Shown here: positions 16,485 to 25,407 of the stretch, piece after piece
Layout: each line of letters begins with the position of its first letter
How positions within the stretch are numbered: position 1 is the stretch's first letter
Source: Sphingomonas ginsengisoli An et al. 2013
Lineage (GTDB): Bacteria > Pseudomonadota > Alphaproteobacteria > Sphingomonadales > Sphingomonadaceae
Assembly: GCF_009363895.1 (NCBI RefSeq)
Contig: NZ_CP045434.1
Location: forward strand, 2,232,001-2,296,000
Direction of reading: 5' to 3'
DNA: 64,000 nt
Made by a program: the position numbers and the translations under genes
The notes under the pieces: generated by a model
Databases searched by the model: none
Told to the model about the DNA's origin: nothing
Seen by the model: the letters and a program-made list of their open reading frames with translations, nothing else

Positions 16485-18971
16485 ATGTTGCATAGCCGTC
16501 GTGCCGCCTTTCTGCTCGGCACCGCCGCCGCGGTAACCCTGCTGCCCGCCGCCGCCTTCGCGCAGGCCGCGCCGGTCGATCCGGCGACGGTCCCGCCGCC
16601 TGCACCCGCCGCCACCGAGGCCCCGGCCGGCCAGAATGACGCCGTCACGCAGGCGCAGGCCGCGACCAGCAGCGACACCGACATCGTGGTCACCGCCCGC
16701 CGCCGGACCGAGCGGCTGCAGAATGTCCCGATCGCCGTCTCGGCTTACTCGGGCGAGCAGCTCAGCCGGCGCGGCGCGATCGACATTTCGGACATCGCCC
16801 AGACCACCCCCAACGTCACCTTCCAGACCTCGCGCGGGACCAACAGCACGCTGACCGCCTTCATCCGCGGCGTTGGCCAGCAGGACCCGGTCGCCGGCTT
16901 CGAGGGCGGCGTCGGCCTCTATCTCGACGACGTCTATCTGAACCGTCCGCAGGGCGCGCTGCTCGACATCTACGACGTCGAGCGGGTCGAGGTGCTGCGC
17001 GGGCCGCAGGGCACGCTCTACGGTCGCAACACGATTGGCGGCGCGATCAAGTACGTCACCCGCCGCCTGTCGACCCAGCCCGCGCTCGAGATCAAGGCCA
17101 ATTACGGCACCTACGATCAGGCCGACCTGATCATCTCGGGCTCGGTCCCGGTCACCGATACCCTGCGGATCGGCGCCGCCGCAGCGCGGCTGTCGCGCGG
17201 CGGGTTCGGCAAGAACCTCACCACGGGGCAGGAAAATTACAACAAGGACGTCATCGCCACCCGCGGGACGGTCGAGTTCGAGCCCGCGCTCGGCGCCTTT
17301 TTCCGGCTGACCGGCGACTATACCTGGGACAAGAGCAACACCCGCGGCGGTCACCGCCTGATCCCCGGCCTACTGTCGGGCACGCCGGTCCTGTCGGACG
17401 TCTTTGACAGCCAGGGCGGGCTGGTCCTGCCCAAGCAGAAGGTGACCGGCGGGGGCCTCAGCTTCACTGGCGAAGTGCCGCTCGGCGAAGGCTTCAAGTT
17501 CCGCACCATCACCGCCTGGCGCAAGGACAAGAGCACGACCCCGATCGACTTCGACGCGCTGCCCGCGGTCGACGTCGACGTGCCCGCCATCTACCAGAAC
17601 CGCCAGTTCAGCGAGGAAGCCCAGCTGCTTGTCGACCGCGGCCGGTTGAGCGGCCTGGTCGGCGCTTACTATCTCAATGCCAGGGCGCGCGATGTGTTCG
17701 ACGTGGTGCTCGGAACCACCGGCGCGCTGCTCGGCCTGCCCGGGTTCGACGCCTCGACCTTCGGCGACGTCCATACAAAGACCTGGGCGGTGTTCGGCGA
17801 CTTCAGCTACAAGTTCACCGACCAGCTTTCGCTGTCGCTCGGCGGCCGCTTCACCAACGACAAGCGCCAGGCGGTGGTGATCCGCCAGAACGTGCTGAAT
17901 GGCCCGCTGCCGAGCCTCGGCGGCAATGGCGTGGTGCTCTCGACCACCTCCAACTTCACCGGCGAGAAGACCTTCAAGCAGTTCACCCCGCGTGCCTCGC
18001 TGAGCTTCATGCCCAACCCCGACAACACGCTCTATGTGAGCTGGTCGAAGGGCTTCAAGGGCGGCGGCTTCGACCCGCGCGGCCTGTCAACCGCGGCGCC
18101 GGACCTGAATGGCGACGGCACCCGCTCGGCCGCCGAAATCTTTGATTACTTCCTGTTCGATCCCGAAAAGGTCACCAGCTACGAGGCCGGCTACAAGGCG
18201 AGCCTGTTCGATCGCCGCCTGCGCCTCGCCGCCGACGTCTTCCACGCGCAATATCGCGATGTGCAGGTGCCCGGTTCGGTCGGTGCGGTGATCAACGGCG
18301 TCCCGACCTTCGTCGGCGTCACCACCAACGCCGGGCGCGCGCGCTTCAACGGCGTCGAGGTCGAGGCCACCGGAACCCTCGCCCGTGACTTCGCCGGGCA
18401 GGGCTCGCGGATCAATCTGAGCGGCTCGCTCGGCTACATCGACGCCAAGTATCAGCAGTTCATCGCCAACATCGCGGGCTACGACGCCAACGGCAATCCC
18501 TCGCCGGCCACCCGCGCCGGACCGGTCGATGTGGCGCCGTACCGGAAGCTGCAGAACACGCCCAAGTGGACCAATTCGGCCTCGCTCGACTTTGCGGTGC
18601 CGACCGGCAGCGGGGTGCTCAGCGGCAACGCCACCGTCTCCTATCGCAGCAAGACCTACCGGTTCGAGACGCCGAGCCCCTATCTCGATCAGAAGGCGTT
18701 CGCGCTGTTCGACGCCAACCTTCAATATTCGTTCGGCAAGGTCACGGTCGGGATCCACGGCCGCAACCTTTTCGACAAGCGCTACCAGACTGGCGGCTAC
18801 CAGTTCCTCACCATCAACCCGGTGACCGGCCAGCCGGTGCTGTCGGTGACCCCGACCAGCCCCAACTTCAACAAGCCGGGGATCGCCCCGTCGCTCGGCC
18901 GTGAGGGCGTGGTGACGGGCTTCTACGGCTCGCCGCGGCAGGTGTTCGCTTCGGTCGACATCAAGCTGTAG
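16485..18971 (+). CDS. TonB-dependent outer membrane receptor
   Basis: Outer-membrane active importer powered by TonB. 828 residues: signal peptide (about 1-26, ending AAAFAQA), an Ala/Pro-rich link, a TonB box in DTDIVVTARRR (about residue 65), the plug domain (about 75-190, with GTLYGRNTIGGAIKYVT), then the 22-strand barrel. There is no N-terminal signalling domain. It belongs to the broad sphingomonad receptor group whose substrates range from plant glycosides to aromatics and iron chelates; nothing in the sequence fixes the substrate. The ATG at 16485 begins the signal peptide. Control by the divergent TetR protein is likely. Confidence 0.93.
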   Translation: MLHSRRAAFLLGTAAAVTLLPAAAFAQAAPVDPATVPPPAPAATEAPAGQNDAVTQAQAATSSDTDIVVTARRRTERLQNVPIAVSAYSGEQLSRRGAIDISDIAQTTPNVTFQTSRGTNSTLTAFIRGVGQQDPVAGFEGGVGLYLDDVYLNRPQGALLDIYDVERVEVLRGPQGTLYGRNTIGGAIKYVTRRLSTQPALEIKANYGTYDQADLIISGSVPVTDTLRIGAAAARLSRGGFGKNLTTGQENYNKDVIATRGTVEFEPALGAFFRLTGDYTWDKSNTRGGHRLIPGLLSGTPVLSDVFDSQGGLVLPKQKVTGGGLSFTGEVPLGEGFKFRTITAWRKDKSTTPIDFDALPAVDVDVPAIYQNRQFSEEAQLLVDRGRLSGLVGAYYLNARARDVFDVVLGTTGALLGLPGFDASTFGDVHTKTWAVFGDFSYKFTDQLSLSLGGRFTNDKRQAVVIRQNVLNGPLPSLGGNGVVLSTTSNFTGEKTFKQFTPRASLSFMPNPDNTLYVSWSKGFKGGGFDPRGLSTAAPDLNGDGTRSAAEIFDYFLFDPEKVTSYEAGYKASLFDRRLRLAADVFHAQYRDVQVPGSVGAVINGVPTFVGVTTNAGRARFNGVEVEATGTLARDFAGQGSRINLSGSLGYIDAKYQQFIANIAGYDANGNPSPATRAGPVDVAPYRKLQNTPKWTNSASLDFAVPTGSGVLSGNATVSYRSKTYRFETPSPYLDQKAFALFDANLQYSFGKVTVGIHGRNLFDKRYQTGGYQFLTINPVTGQPVLSVTPTSPNFNKPGIAPSLGREGVVTGFYGSPRQVFASVDIKL

Positions 18972-18981
18972 CGGGTTCGCG

Positions 18982-19009
18982 CGGGGCGCTTGGCTTTGCC
19001 GGCGCCCCG
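18982..19009 (+). other. Intercistronic hairpin before MFS gene
   Basis: CGGGGCGC (18982-18989) pairs exactly with GCGCCCCG (19002-19009) around a 12-base loop. No U-tract follows, so it is more likely an mRNA-stabilising or attenuating hairpin than an intrinsic terminator. It lies 18 bases before the MFS ATG. Confidence 0.4.
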
Positions 19010-19026
19010 TGCCACCCCACACCACG

Positions 19027-20295
19027 ATGCAGCAGGTCTCTCCCGCGCCGCCGGCCCGCAACCCCAATGTAGTGCTCGGCTTCCTGCTGCTCGCCTACAT
19101 CTTCAATTTTCTCGACCGCCAGATCCTCGGCATCCTCGCCGCGCCGATTAAGGCCGACCTCGGCCTAAGCGACACCCAGTTCGGGGCGATCGGCGGACTG
19201 ACCTTCGCGATGCTCTACTCGGTGTTGGGACCACCGCTTTCCAACCTCGCCGACCGCACCAGCCGGAGCTGGCTGGTGACCGGTTCGCTGGTGGTGTGGA
19301 GCGGCTTCACCGCGCTGTGCGGCACTGCCACCGGCTTTGCCCAACTATTTCTCTACCGCCTCGGCGTCGGGGTCGGCGAGGCGGGCGGGGTCGCCCCCTC
19401 CTATGCGCTCATCGCCGACTATTTCCCGCCCGAAAGGCGCGGGCGGGCGATGGGCATCTTCTCGCTCGGCGTGCCGATCGGGCTCGGCTTCGGCACCTTG
19501 ATCGGCGCCTACCTGACCCAATGGATCAACTGGCGCGCCGCCTTCCTGATCATGGGCGTCGCCGGCCTCATCCTTGCGCCCATCCTCAAATGGGTCGTCC
19601 GCGACCGTCCCCGCGCCGCCGCCGAGACCACCGTGCCGGTCGGGCTCGGCGCGGTGCTCGCGGTGGTCGCGCGCAAGCCGAGCTTCTGGCTGATGGCCTT
19701 CGCCTCCTCCTGCTCGTCGCTGTGCGGCTACGGGCTCGCGCTGTGGACCCCCTCGGTGCTGATGCGCAGCTATTCGCTCGAGCTCCTCCAGGCCGGGCAG
19801 TTCATGGGCTCGCTGCTGCTGATCGGCGGCGTGCTCGGCGTGCTCGGCGGCGGGCTGCTCGCCGACCGCCTCGGTCGGCTCGACAAGCGCTGGTATGCGC
19901 GGCTGCCCGCGCTCGCCTGGCTGATCACCGCGCCGACCTTCTTTTTCGGCCTGCTCAGCCCAAGCCTGTGGTTGGCCTGGCCGCTGTTGCTGATCCCCAA
20001 CGCCCTCAACATCCTCTGGCTCGGCCCGGTCACCACCGCGGTCCAGCATCTGGTCGAGCGGCCGATGCGCGCCACCGCTTCGGCTTACTTCCTGCTGATC
20101 AACAATTTGATCGGCCTCGGGGTCGGCCCGATCCTGATCGGCGGCATCTCCGAGCGGCTGAAAGCGACCTATGGCCTTGAATCGCTGCGCTATGCCGCGG
20201 TCGGGGTGCTTGGCTTCTACCTCGTCGCCGCCGGGCTGATGGCGCTGGCGATCCGCGGGCTGCAGCGCGACTGGGTCGACGACCAGCCCGCCTGA
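19027..20295 (+). CDS. Spinster-like MFS transporter
   Basis: Inner-membrane major facilitator of the spinster-like group common in sphingomonads. 422 residues with about twelve membrane helices; FNFLDRQILGILAAPIKADLGLSDTQFG at the first helix and GRAMGIFSLGVPIGLGFG in the fourth-fifth region are characteristic. It lies 55 bases after the TonB-dependent receptor, on the same strand, so it may move the same nutrient across the inner membrane. The ATG at 19027 is preferred over an in-frame GTG at 19009, which lies inside a hairpin. Confidence 0.88.
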   Translation: MQQVSPAPPARNPNVVLGFLLLAYIFNFLDRQILGILAAPIKADLGLSDTQFGAIGGLTFAMLYSVLGPPLSNLADRTSRSWLVTGSLVVWSGFTALCGTATGFAQLFLYRLGVGVGEAGGVAPSYALIADYFPPERRGRAMGIFSLGVPIGLGFGTLIGAYLTQWINWRAAFLIMGVAGLILAPILKWVVRDRPRAAAETTVPVGLGAVLAVVARKPSFWLMAFASSCSSLCGYGLALWTPSVLMRSYSLELLQAGQFMGSLLLIGGVLGVLGGGLLADRLGRLDKRWYARLPALAWLITAPTFFFGLLSPSLWLAWPLLLIPNALNILWLGPVTTAVQHLVERPMRATASAYFLLINNLIGLGVGPILIGGISERLKATYGLESLRYAAVGVLGFYLVAAGLMALAIRGLQRDWVDDQPA

Positions 20296-20383
20296 CTCGC
20301 TGGCCCACTGTAGGGCGGTCGACACAGCTCTCGGAACAGCTCGTTAACCAAGCCGTTTGAAGCCCTCGAAAAGGAGAGTTTTC

Positions 20384-21661
20384 ATGCGTGCACTCATGCT
20401 CGGCGCCGGGGTTTTGGCCCTGGCCCTCGGCACCCCGCTGGCCGCGCTCGGCCCAGGCGGGGGCCATGGCGGGGGCGGCGGCAACGGCGGCGGCCACGGT
20501 GGTGGCGGCGGTGGTCCCCCGGGCGGTGGCGGCGGCCACGGCGGTGGCGGTGGTGGCGGCAACCCGCACGGCGGCGGTGGTGGCAACCCGCACGGTGGTG
20601 GTGGGGGCGGCCAGCCCCATGGCGGCGGCGGTGGCGGTGGCGGTGGTCACGGTCGCGGCGGCGGCGGTGGTGGGCCGCAGATGGCCCGTGGCGGCGGCGG
20701 TCATGGGCACGGAGGCGGCGGTCAACAATTCCGTGGCGGTCACGGTGGCGGGCAGCAGTTCCGCAGCGGCCATGCGGCGCGCGCTCAGCATGGCCAGCAA
20801 CAGCGCCAGGCCCGCGTCGAGCATGGCCGCGGCCAGGGTGGACGTCAGATGGAGCAGCGCGGACACGGAGCCCAGCGCCAGGCCTTCCGCGGTCCCGATC
20901 GCCAGCAGCAGCAGTTCCGCGGCCGCCAGGGCGGGCAGGTCGCCGGAGGCCAGGCCTTCCGCGAGGCGCCTAACCCCGTTTACCGCGGCGGCAATGATGG
21001 CGGCTATCGCAACCAAGCGGCCTTTTACGGCAATCCGGTCCGCGTCGATGGTTGTCCGCCGGGGCTCGCGGCCAAGAACAATGGCTGCCTGCCCCCGGGC
21101 CAGGCGCGCAAATATCTCGGCCAGGCGGTCCCGGCCGCCTTCGCGTCGAGCTTGCTGCCGATCGCCTATCGCAGCTGGTATCCCGACAATAACGACTATT
21201 ATTACCGGCAGAACGACGGGCTGATCTATCGCGTCGCGCGCTCGACCAACCTGGTCGACGGCTATGCGCCGCTGTTCGGCTACGGTCCCGATTACTACCC
21301 CGATTATTATTACGCGGGGGAGCCGTATCCGAGCGACTATGTCAGCTTCTACAACGTGCCGCTGCCTTACCAGCGTTACTATGCCGACAGCGGCGACGAC
21401 CTTTATCGCTACGGCGACGGCGGCATCTATCAGGTCAACCGCTCGAACGGGGTGGTCGACCAGATCGTCGCCCTCCTCGCTGGCGACCTGTCGATGGGGC
21501 AGCCGCTTCCGCCGGGGTATGACGTCTACAACGTCCCCTACCCCTATCGCGACCGCTACGCCGACAACGCCGACGACTGGTATCGCTACAACGACGGCTA
21601 CATCTACCAGGTCGATCCCAAGACCCGCCTGATCACGGCGGTGATCGAGGCGCTGACCTGA
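20384..21661 (+). CDS. Exported Gly/His-rich protein, triple repeat
   Basis: 425 residues; function unknown. A signal peptide (about 1-22) follows AAGGAGAG (20371-20378). Residues 23-110 are almost only Gly and His with a few Pro, Asn and Gln; residues 110-200 are Gln/Arg-rich. A block with GCPPGLAAKNNGCLPPGQARKYLG (two Cys) precedes three copies of a Tyr-rich repeat: near residues 273, 344 and 400, each of the form YRxxDGxIYxV followed by a hydrophobic end. The last two copies are preceded by YYADSGDD or RYADNADD. The His clusters could bind metal. It is followed by the fasciclin lipoprotein. Confidence 0.7.
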   Translation: MRALMLGAGVLALALGTPLAALGPGGGHGGGGGNGGGHGGGGGGPPGGGGGHGGGGGGGNPHGGGGGNPHGGGGGGQPHGGGGGGGGGHGRGGGGGGPQMARGGGGHGHGGGGQQFRGGHGGGQQFRSGHAARAQHGQQQRQARVEHGRGQGGRQMEQRGHGAQRQAFRGPDRQQQQFRGRQGGQVAGGQAFREAPNPVYRGGNDGGYRNQAAFYGNPVRVDGCPPGLAAKNNGCLPPGQARKYLGQAVPAAFASSLLPIAYRSWYPDNNDYYYRQNDGLIYRVARSTNLVDGYAPLFGYGPDYYPDYYYAGEPYPSDYVSFYNVPLPYQRYYADSGDDLYRYGDGGIYQVNRSNGVVDQIVALLAGDLSMGQPLPPGYDVYNVPYPYRDRYADNADDWYRYNDGYIYQVDPKTRLITAVIEALT

Positions 21662-21669
21662 TCACGACA

Positions 21670-21697
21670 GGCGGGCGCCCGGCAGGGGGTGCCCGCC
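21670..21697 (+). other. Hairpin between secreted-protein genes
   Basis: GGCGGGC (21670-21676) pairs exactly with GCCCGCC (21691-21697) around a loop that can pair further. No U-tract follows. It separates the Gly/His-rich gene from the fasciclin gene and may stabilise or attenuate a joint transcript. Confidence 0.4.
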
Positions 21698-21717
21698 GCA
21701 ACAGGGAGATTATCCGA

Positions 21718-22269
21718 ATGACGCTTCGCATCGTGCTGCTGGTCGCGGCGACTGCCGGGCTGGCGGCGTGCCACTCGGCCAAGGACGGCAACACCGCCGC
21801 GCCCGACGGCAATAGCGCCACCGCCGCACGCCCGGCCGCGGCCAAGGGCACCATCGCCGACAGCTTCGGCAAGCCCGACACCAGCCGCTTCGCCGCGGCG
21901 GTCAAGGCGGCGGGCATGGACGGGGTGTTCAAGGGCCCGGGTCCCTACACCGTCTTCATGCCGACCGACGCCGCCTTCATGAGTGCGGGCGATCTCGGCA
22001 CCAACAAGCAGGCGCTGGTCAAGTTGATCAGCGGTCATGTCCTTCCCGGCACCGTGCTCGCCGAGGACATCGGTCACGCGATCGACGCCAATAACGGCAA
22101 GGCGCTGCTCAAGACGATGGCCGGCGACACGCTCACGGCCACCCGCGACGGCGACCGCATCAAGCTCGCCGGACCGAGCGGCAGCGCGACCGTGAGTGGT
22201 GCCGACGAAGTTTACGGCAACGGCGTCGTTCATCACGTCGATGCGGTGCTCAAGCCCGCCGCGAAGTAA
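21718..22269 (+). CDS. Fasciclin-domain lipoprotein
   Basis: 183 residues: lipoprotein signal with lipobox LAAC (Cys near residue 18), an Asn/Ala-rich linker, then one fasciclin (FAS1) domain (about 45-180) with the diagnostic GPGPYTVFMPTDAAF and the late VHHVDAVL. FAS1 domains act in adhesion or matrix contact; the role in this organism is unknown. GGGAG at 21703-21707 supports the ATG. Placement after the Gly/His-rich exported protein suggests a shared envelope role. Confidence 0.87.
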   Translation: MTLRIVLLVAATAGLAACHSAKDGNTAAPDGNSATAARPAAAKGTIADSFGKPDTSRFAAAVKAAGMDGVFKGPGPYTVFMPTDAAFMSAGDLGTNKQALVKLISGHVLPGTVLAEDIGHAIDANNGKALLKTMAGDTLTATRDGDRIKLAGPSGSATVSGADEVYGNGVVHHVDAVLKPAAK

Positions 22270-22391
22270 TCCGCTCCAGTTCGGTTTAAAGCGTGATTTA
22301 ACAGACCGTTCCGGCTTGTCCGGCGTGGACCCGACTCTGGAACGGCGTGGGAACAAAGGCTGCTAAGTGTCTCCGGCTCGACAGGAGACCC

Positions 22392-25283
22392 ATGCCGTAT
22401 CCGCTTGTCCGCCGATCGCTGATTCCCGCCGCAGTGGCGGCAGTGGTGGCATGCGCGGCGTTGGCTCTCGTCGTCGCGCCAGCGACCGAACGGCCGGAAG
22501 TGGCGATCGGCATTGCCGTGGTCGCGCTGGTGCTGGGCGCGCGCGAGTGGCTGGCGCGGCGCAGCCTGCGCACCCGGCTCGACCGTAGCGAGCAGCGGTT
22601 CCGTGACATCGCCGAGGTCTCGCCGACCGGCATCCTGATGTTCACGGGCGCGGGCCGGCTGTTCTTCGCCAACCGCCGCTGGGCCGAGCTGACCGGGGTC
22701 AACCTGGCCCTCGACAGTGGCCGCGAATGGCTCGCCTGCTTCCCGGGGGTCGAGCGGCCGGGGCTGGTCCAGGAATGGCGCCGCGTCAGCGTCAGCAAGC
22801 GGCGGTTCGAGGGCGCGCTCGGCTATATTCGCGCGGACGGTAGCGAGGGCAGCTGCAATCTGACCATCACCCCCGGCCTCGATCCGCGCGGGCGGGTGAC
22901 GCATCTGATCGTTCGCGTCCACGACCAGACCGCGCGGTGGCGCGCGGAGGCGGCGCTGGTTGAGCGCGAGAAGCTCTATCGACTGCTCGCCGAACACGGC
23001 AGCGACCTCGTCCTTCGACTGTCGAGCGACGGGGAGGTGCGCTTCGCCAGCCACGCCGCCCAGCGTCTGCTCGCCACCGATCCCGACGAGCTGGTCGGCC
23101 AGCCGTTGCTCGCCGTGGTCCACCCCGACGACTGGACGACGCTGCACCATGCGCTCGATCCGGCTGCACCGCTCGACCCGGCGCCGATCACCTTTCGGGT
23201 CGGCGGCGCGCGGCAGGGCTTTCGCTGGGTCGAGGCCGGCTTCAACCGTGTCGGTGAGAACGGCGAATGGGTCGGCAGCTTGCGCGACATCGCCCAGCGC
23301 CGCGCGGCCGAGCAGAGCCGCGCCGAGGCCGAACGCAAGCTGCGCGAAACCAATCGCCTGCTGACCCTCGCCGAGGGGCTCGCCAACGTCGGCCACTGGC
23401 ATGCCGCCGCCGATAGCGGGGAAGTCCTTTTCTCAAGCGAGGCACAACTGCTGCTGCGAACCATGTCGACGCGCTGCTCATTCACCGCCGCGCTCGGGCT
23501 GGTTCATGCCGACGACCGCCGCCGACTTCTTCGCATCCTGGCCCGCAGTGTGCGCGAAGCCGGCATGAGCGAATGTCAGCTGCGGCTGGCCACCGTTGCC
23601 GGTGAGACGCCGCGCACCGTCCTGGTCCGGCTGCAGGCCGAGCGGCGGATTGGCGGCGGGCTGGTGGCGACATTCGGGGTGGTCACCGACGTCACCGACA
23701 AGCTCGCGGCCGAAGCGCGCTTGTTCTCCACGCTCGACGAGGCGCGCTCGGCGGCGCAGGCCAAATCCTCCTTCCTCGCGACCATGAGCCACGAGATCCG
23801 CACGCCGATGACCGGCGTCCTCGGAATGATCGAATTGCTGCGCGGCGCCACCAGCGCAAGCGAACGCGAAGCCTATCTCGATACGCTTCAGCAATCGGCC
23901 GACCTGCTGATGACGGTGCTCAACGACATCCTCGACTTCTCGCGGCTCGAGGGCGGGCATCTCGATCTCGCGGTGCAGCCATTCGACCTGCGCGAGGCCG
24001 CCGCGGCAACCGTCCAATTGTTCGAGCGGACCGCCGACGCCAAGGGGCTGACGCTGGCCTTCGACTGGCGAGCGGGCGAAACGACCAAGGTCAGCGGCGA
24101 CCGGGTGCGCATTCAGCAGGTTCTTTCCAACCTCGTCAGCAACGCGATCAAGTTCACCGACCGCGGCAAGGTCGAAGTGACGATCAGCGCGCGCGGCGGG
24201 CGCGGCGGCGCGCGCCGCTGGTGCCTCGCGGTGAGCGACACCGGGATCGGGATCGACGTCGACGACCAGGCACGACTGTTCGAACCGTTCGTCCAGGGCG
24301 AGGGCGGCGCCCGCCGGCGGTTCGGCGGCACCGGGCTCGGCCTCGCGATCTCGCGCCGGCTCGCCGCGGGGATGGGCGGCCACCTCAAGCTCCGTTCGAC
24401 CTTCGGCAAGGGGACGACCTTCGTCCTCAAACTGCCGCTTCCCGACGTGGGGGTAGAGACGACCGCTACCGTTCCGCCAGCTCCGCCACCGGTCCTCGCC
24501 AAGTCCCGGCGGTCGCGCCCACTCGAGGTGCTGCTGGCCGAAGACAATCGCGTCAATCAGCTGCTGATCCTCGCGCTGTTGCGGCGGATGGGCCATCGCG
24601 TCACCTGCTACGGCGATGGCGCCGCCGCGGTCGCCGCCGCCGGGGCGCGGCCCTTCGACGTCATCCTGATGGACATGCAGATGCCGCTCCTCGACGGGCT
24701 GGCCGCCGCCCGCACCATCCGTCGCTCAGGGGGACCCAACGCGACCACCCCCATCGCCGCGGTCACCGCCGATGCCTCGCCCGACCGCCGAATCCAATAT
24801 GCGATCGAGGAGATCGATTGCTTCCTCGCCAAGCCGATCGACACCGCCGCGCTGCACGCGCTCTTCGCTGAATTGACCGAACGGCGCCAGGCGCGCGCCC
24901 AGACCCGCCCTGGCGTCGTCCACTTCGACCGCTCCCGCCTCGATGAGCTGCGCGCGGCGCTCGGCCACGACCGCATCGCGCAACTGCTCTCGCTGTTCGC
25001 CCAGCAGCTCGCCGCCCAGCCGCTCGCCATCCGCGAGGCGATCGGGCGCAGCGACCTCGCCGCCGCCGCGGCCGAAGCCCACAGCCTCAAGGGCGCGGCG
25101 ATGTCGATCGGCGGCTGCGCCGTCGGGGAGGCCGCCGCCGCGCTTGAGCAGGCGCTCGGCTGCACCACCCGGCGCCAGGCCGACCAGCTCCACGAGGCGC
25201 TCCGCAACCTCGACCGCGCAGTCGCCTCGACGATCGCCGCGCTGCCCCACGAACTGGCAGCCGAGGCGGCCCACGCCGCCTGA
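22392..25283 (+). CDS. PAS-containing hybrid histidine kinase with Hpt
   Basis: Membrane-bound hybrid sensor kinase of 963 residues. Order: two close membrane helices (about 11-52) with almost no periplasmic loop, three PAS-like regions (about 65-185, 195-315, 320-440), HisKA with the phosphorylated His467 in MSHEIRTPM, HATPase with NAIKFTDRG, DTGIGI and GTGLGL, a receiver with Asp761 (VILMDMQMP), and a C-terminal Hpt domain with His897 in HSLKGA. The full phosphorelay ends in Hpt, so an external response regulator is required; none is adjacent. The ATG at 22392 follows AGGAG (22383-22387); an upstream in-frame GTG at 22347 lacks one. Confidence 0.92.
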   Translation: MPYPLVRRSLIPAAVAAVVACAALALVVAPATERPEVAIGIAVVALVLGAREWLARRSLRTRLDRSEQRFRDIAEVSPTGILMFTGAGRLFFANRRWAELTGVNLALDSGREWLACFPGVERPGLVQEWRRVSVSKRRFEGALGYIRADGSEGSCNLTITPGLDPRGRVTHLIVRVHDQTARWRAEAALVEREKLYRLLAEHGSDLVLRLSSDGEVRFASHAAQRLLATDPDELVGQPLLAVVHPDDWTTLHHALDPAAPLDPAPITFRVGGARQGFRWVEAGFNRVGENGEWVGSLRDIAQRRAAEQSRAEAERKLRETNRLLTLAEGLANVGHWHAAADSGEVLFSSEAQLLLRTMSTRCSFTAALGLVHADDRRRLLRILARSVREAGMSECQLRLATVAGETPRTVLVRLQAERRIGGGLVATFGVVTDVTDKLAAEARLFSTLDEARSAAQAKSSFLATMSHEIRTPMTGVLGMIELLRGATSASEREAYLDTLQQSADLLMTVLNDILDFSRLEGGHLDLAVQPFDLREAAAATVQLFERTADAKGLTLAFDWRAGETTKVSGDRVRIQQVLSNLVSNAIKFTDRGKVEVTISARGGRGGARRWCLAVSDTGIGIDVDDQARLFEPFVQGEGGARRRFGGTGLGLAISRRLAAGMGGHLKLRSTFGKGTTFVLKLPLPDVGVETTATVPPAPPPVLAKSRRSRPLEVLLAEDNRVNQLLILALLRRMGHRVTCYGDGAAAVAAAGARPFDVILMDMQMPLLDGLAAARTIRRSGGPNATTPIAAVTADASPDRRIQYAIEEIDCFLAKPIDTAALHALFAELTERRQARAQTRPGVVHFDRSRLDELRAALGHDRIAQLLSLFAQQLAAQPLAIREAIGRSDLAAAAAEAHSLKGAAMSIGGCAVGEAAAALEQALGCTTRRQADQLHEALRNLDRAVASTIAALPHELAAEAAHAA

Positions 25284-25407
25284 GCGAAAACGGCGTGCGA
25301 CAGGCCGCGCGGAGGCACTGGCAAGACCGGTTCCGCTCGCTATAGTCGCCCCGAACCAGTGCGGCAGCGGCCGGCGTTCCAGCCGCCGCGACAAGGGGCG
25401 AAATACG

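Noticed and set aside
20450..20740. Tandem GGC/GGT repeat array
   Set aside because: In frame and coding for the Gly/His-rich part of an exported protein with a clear ribosome site and signal peptide.
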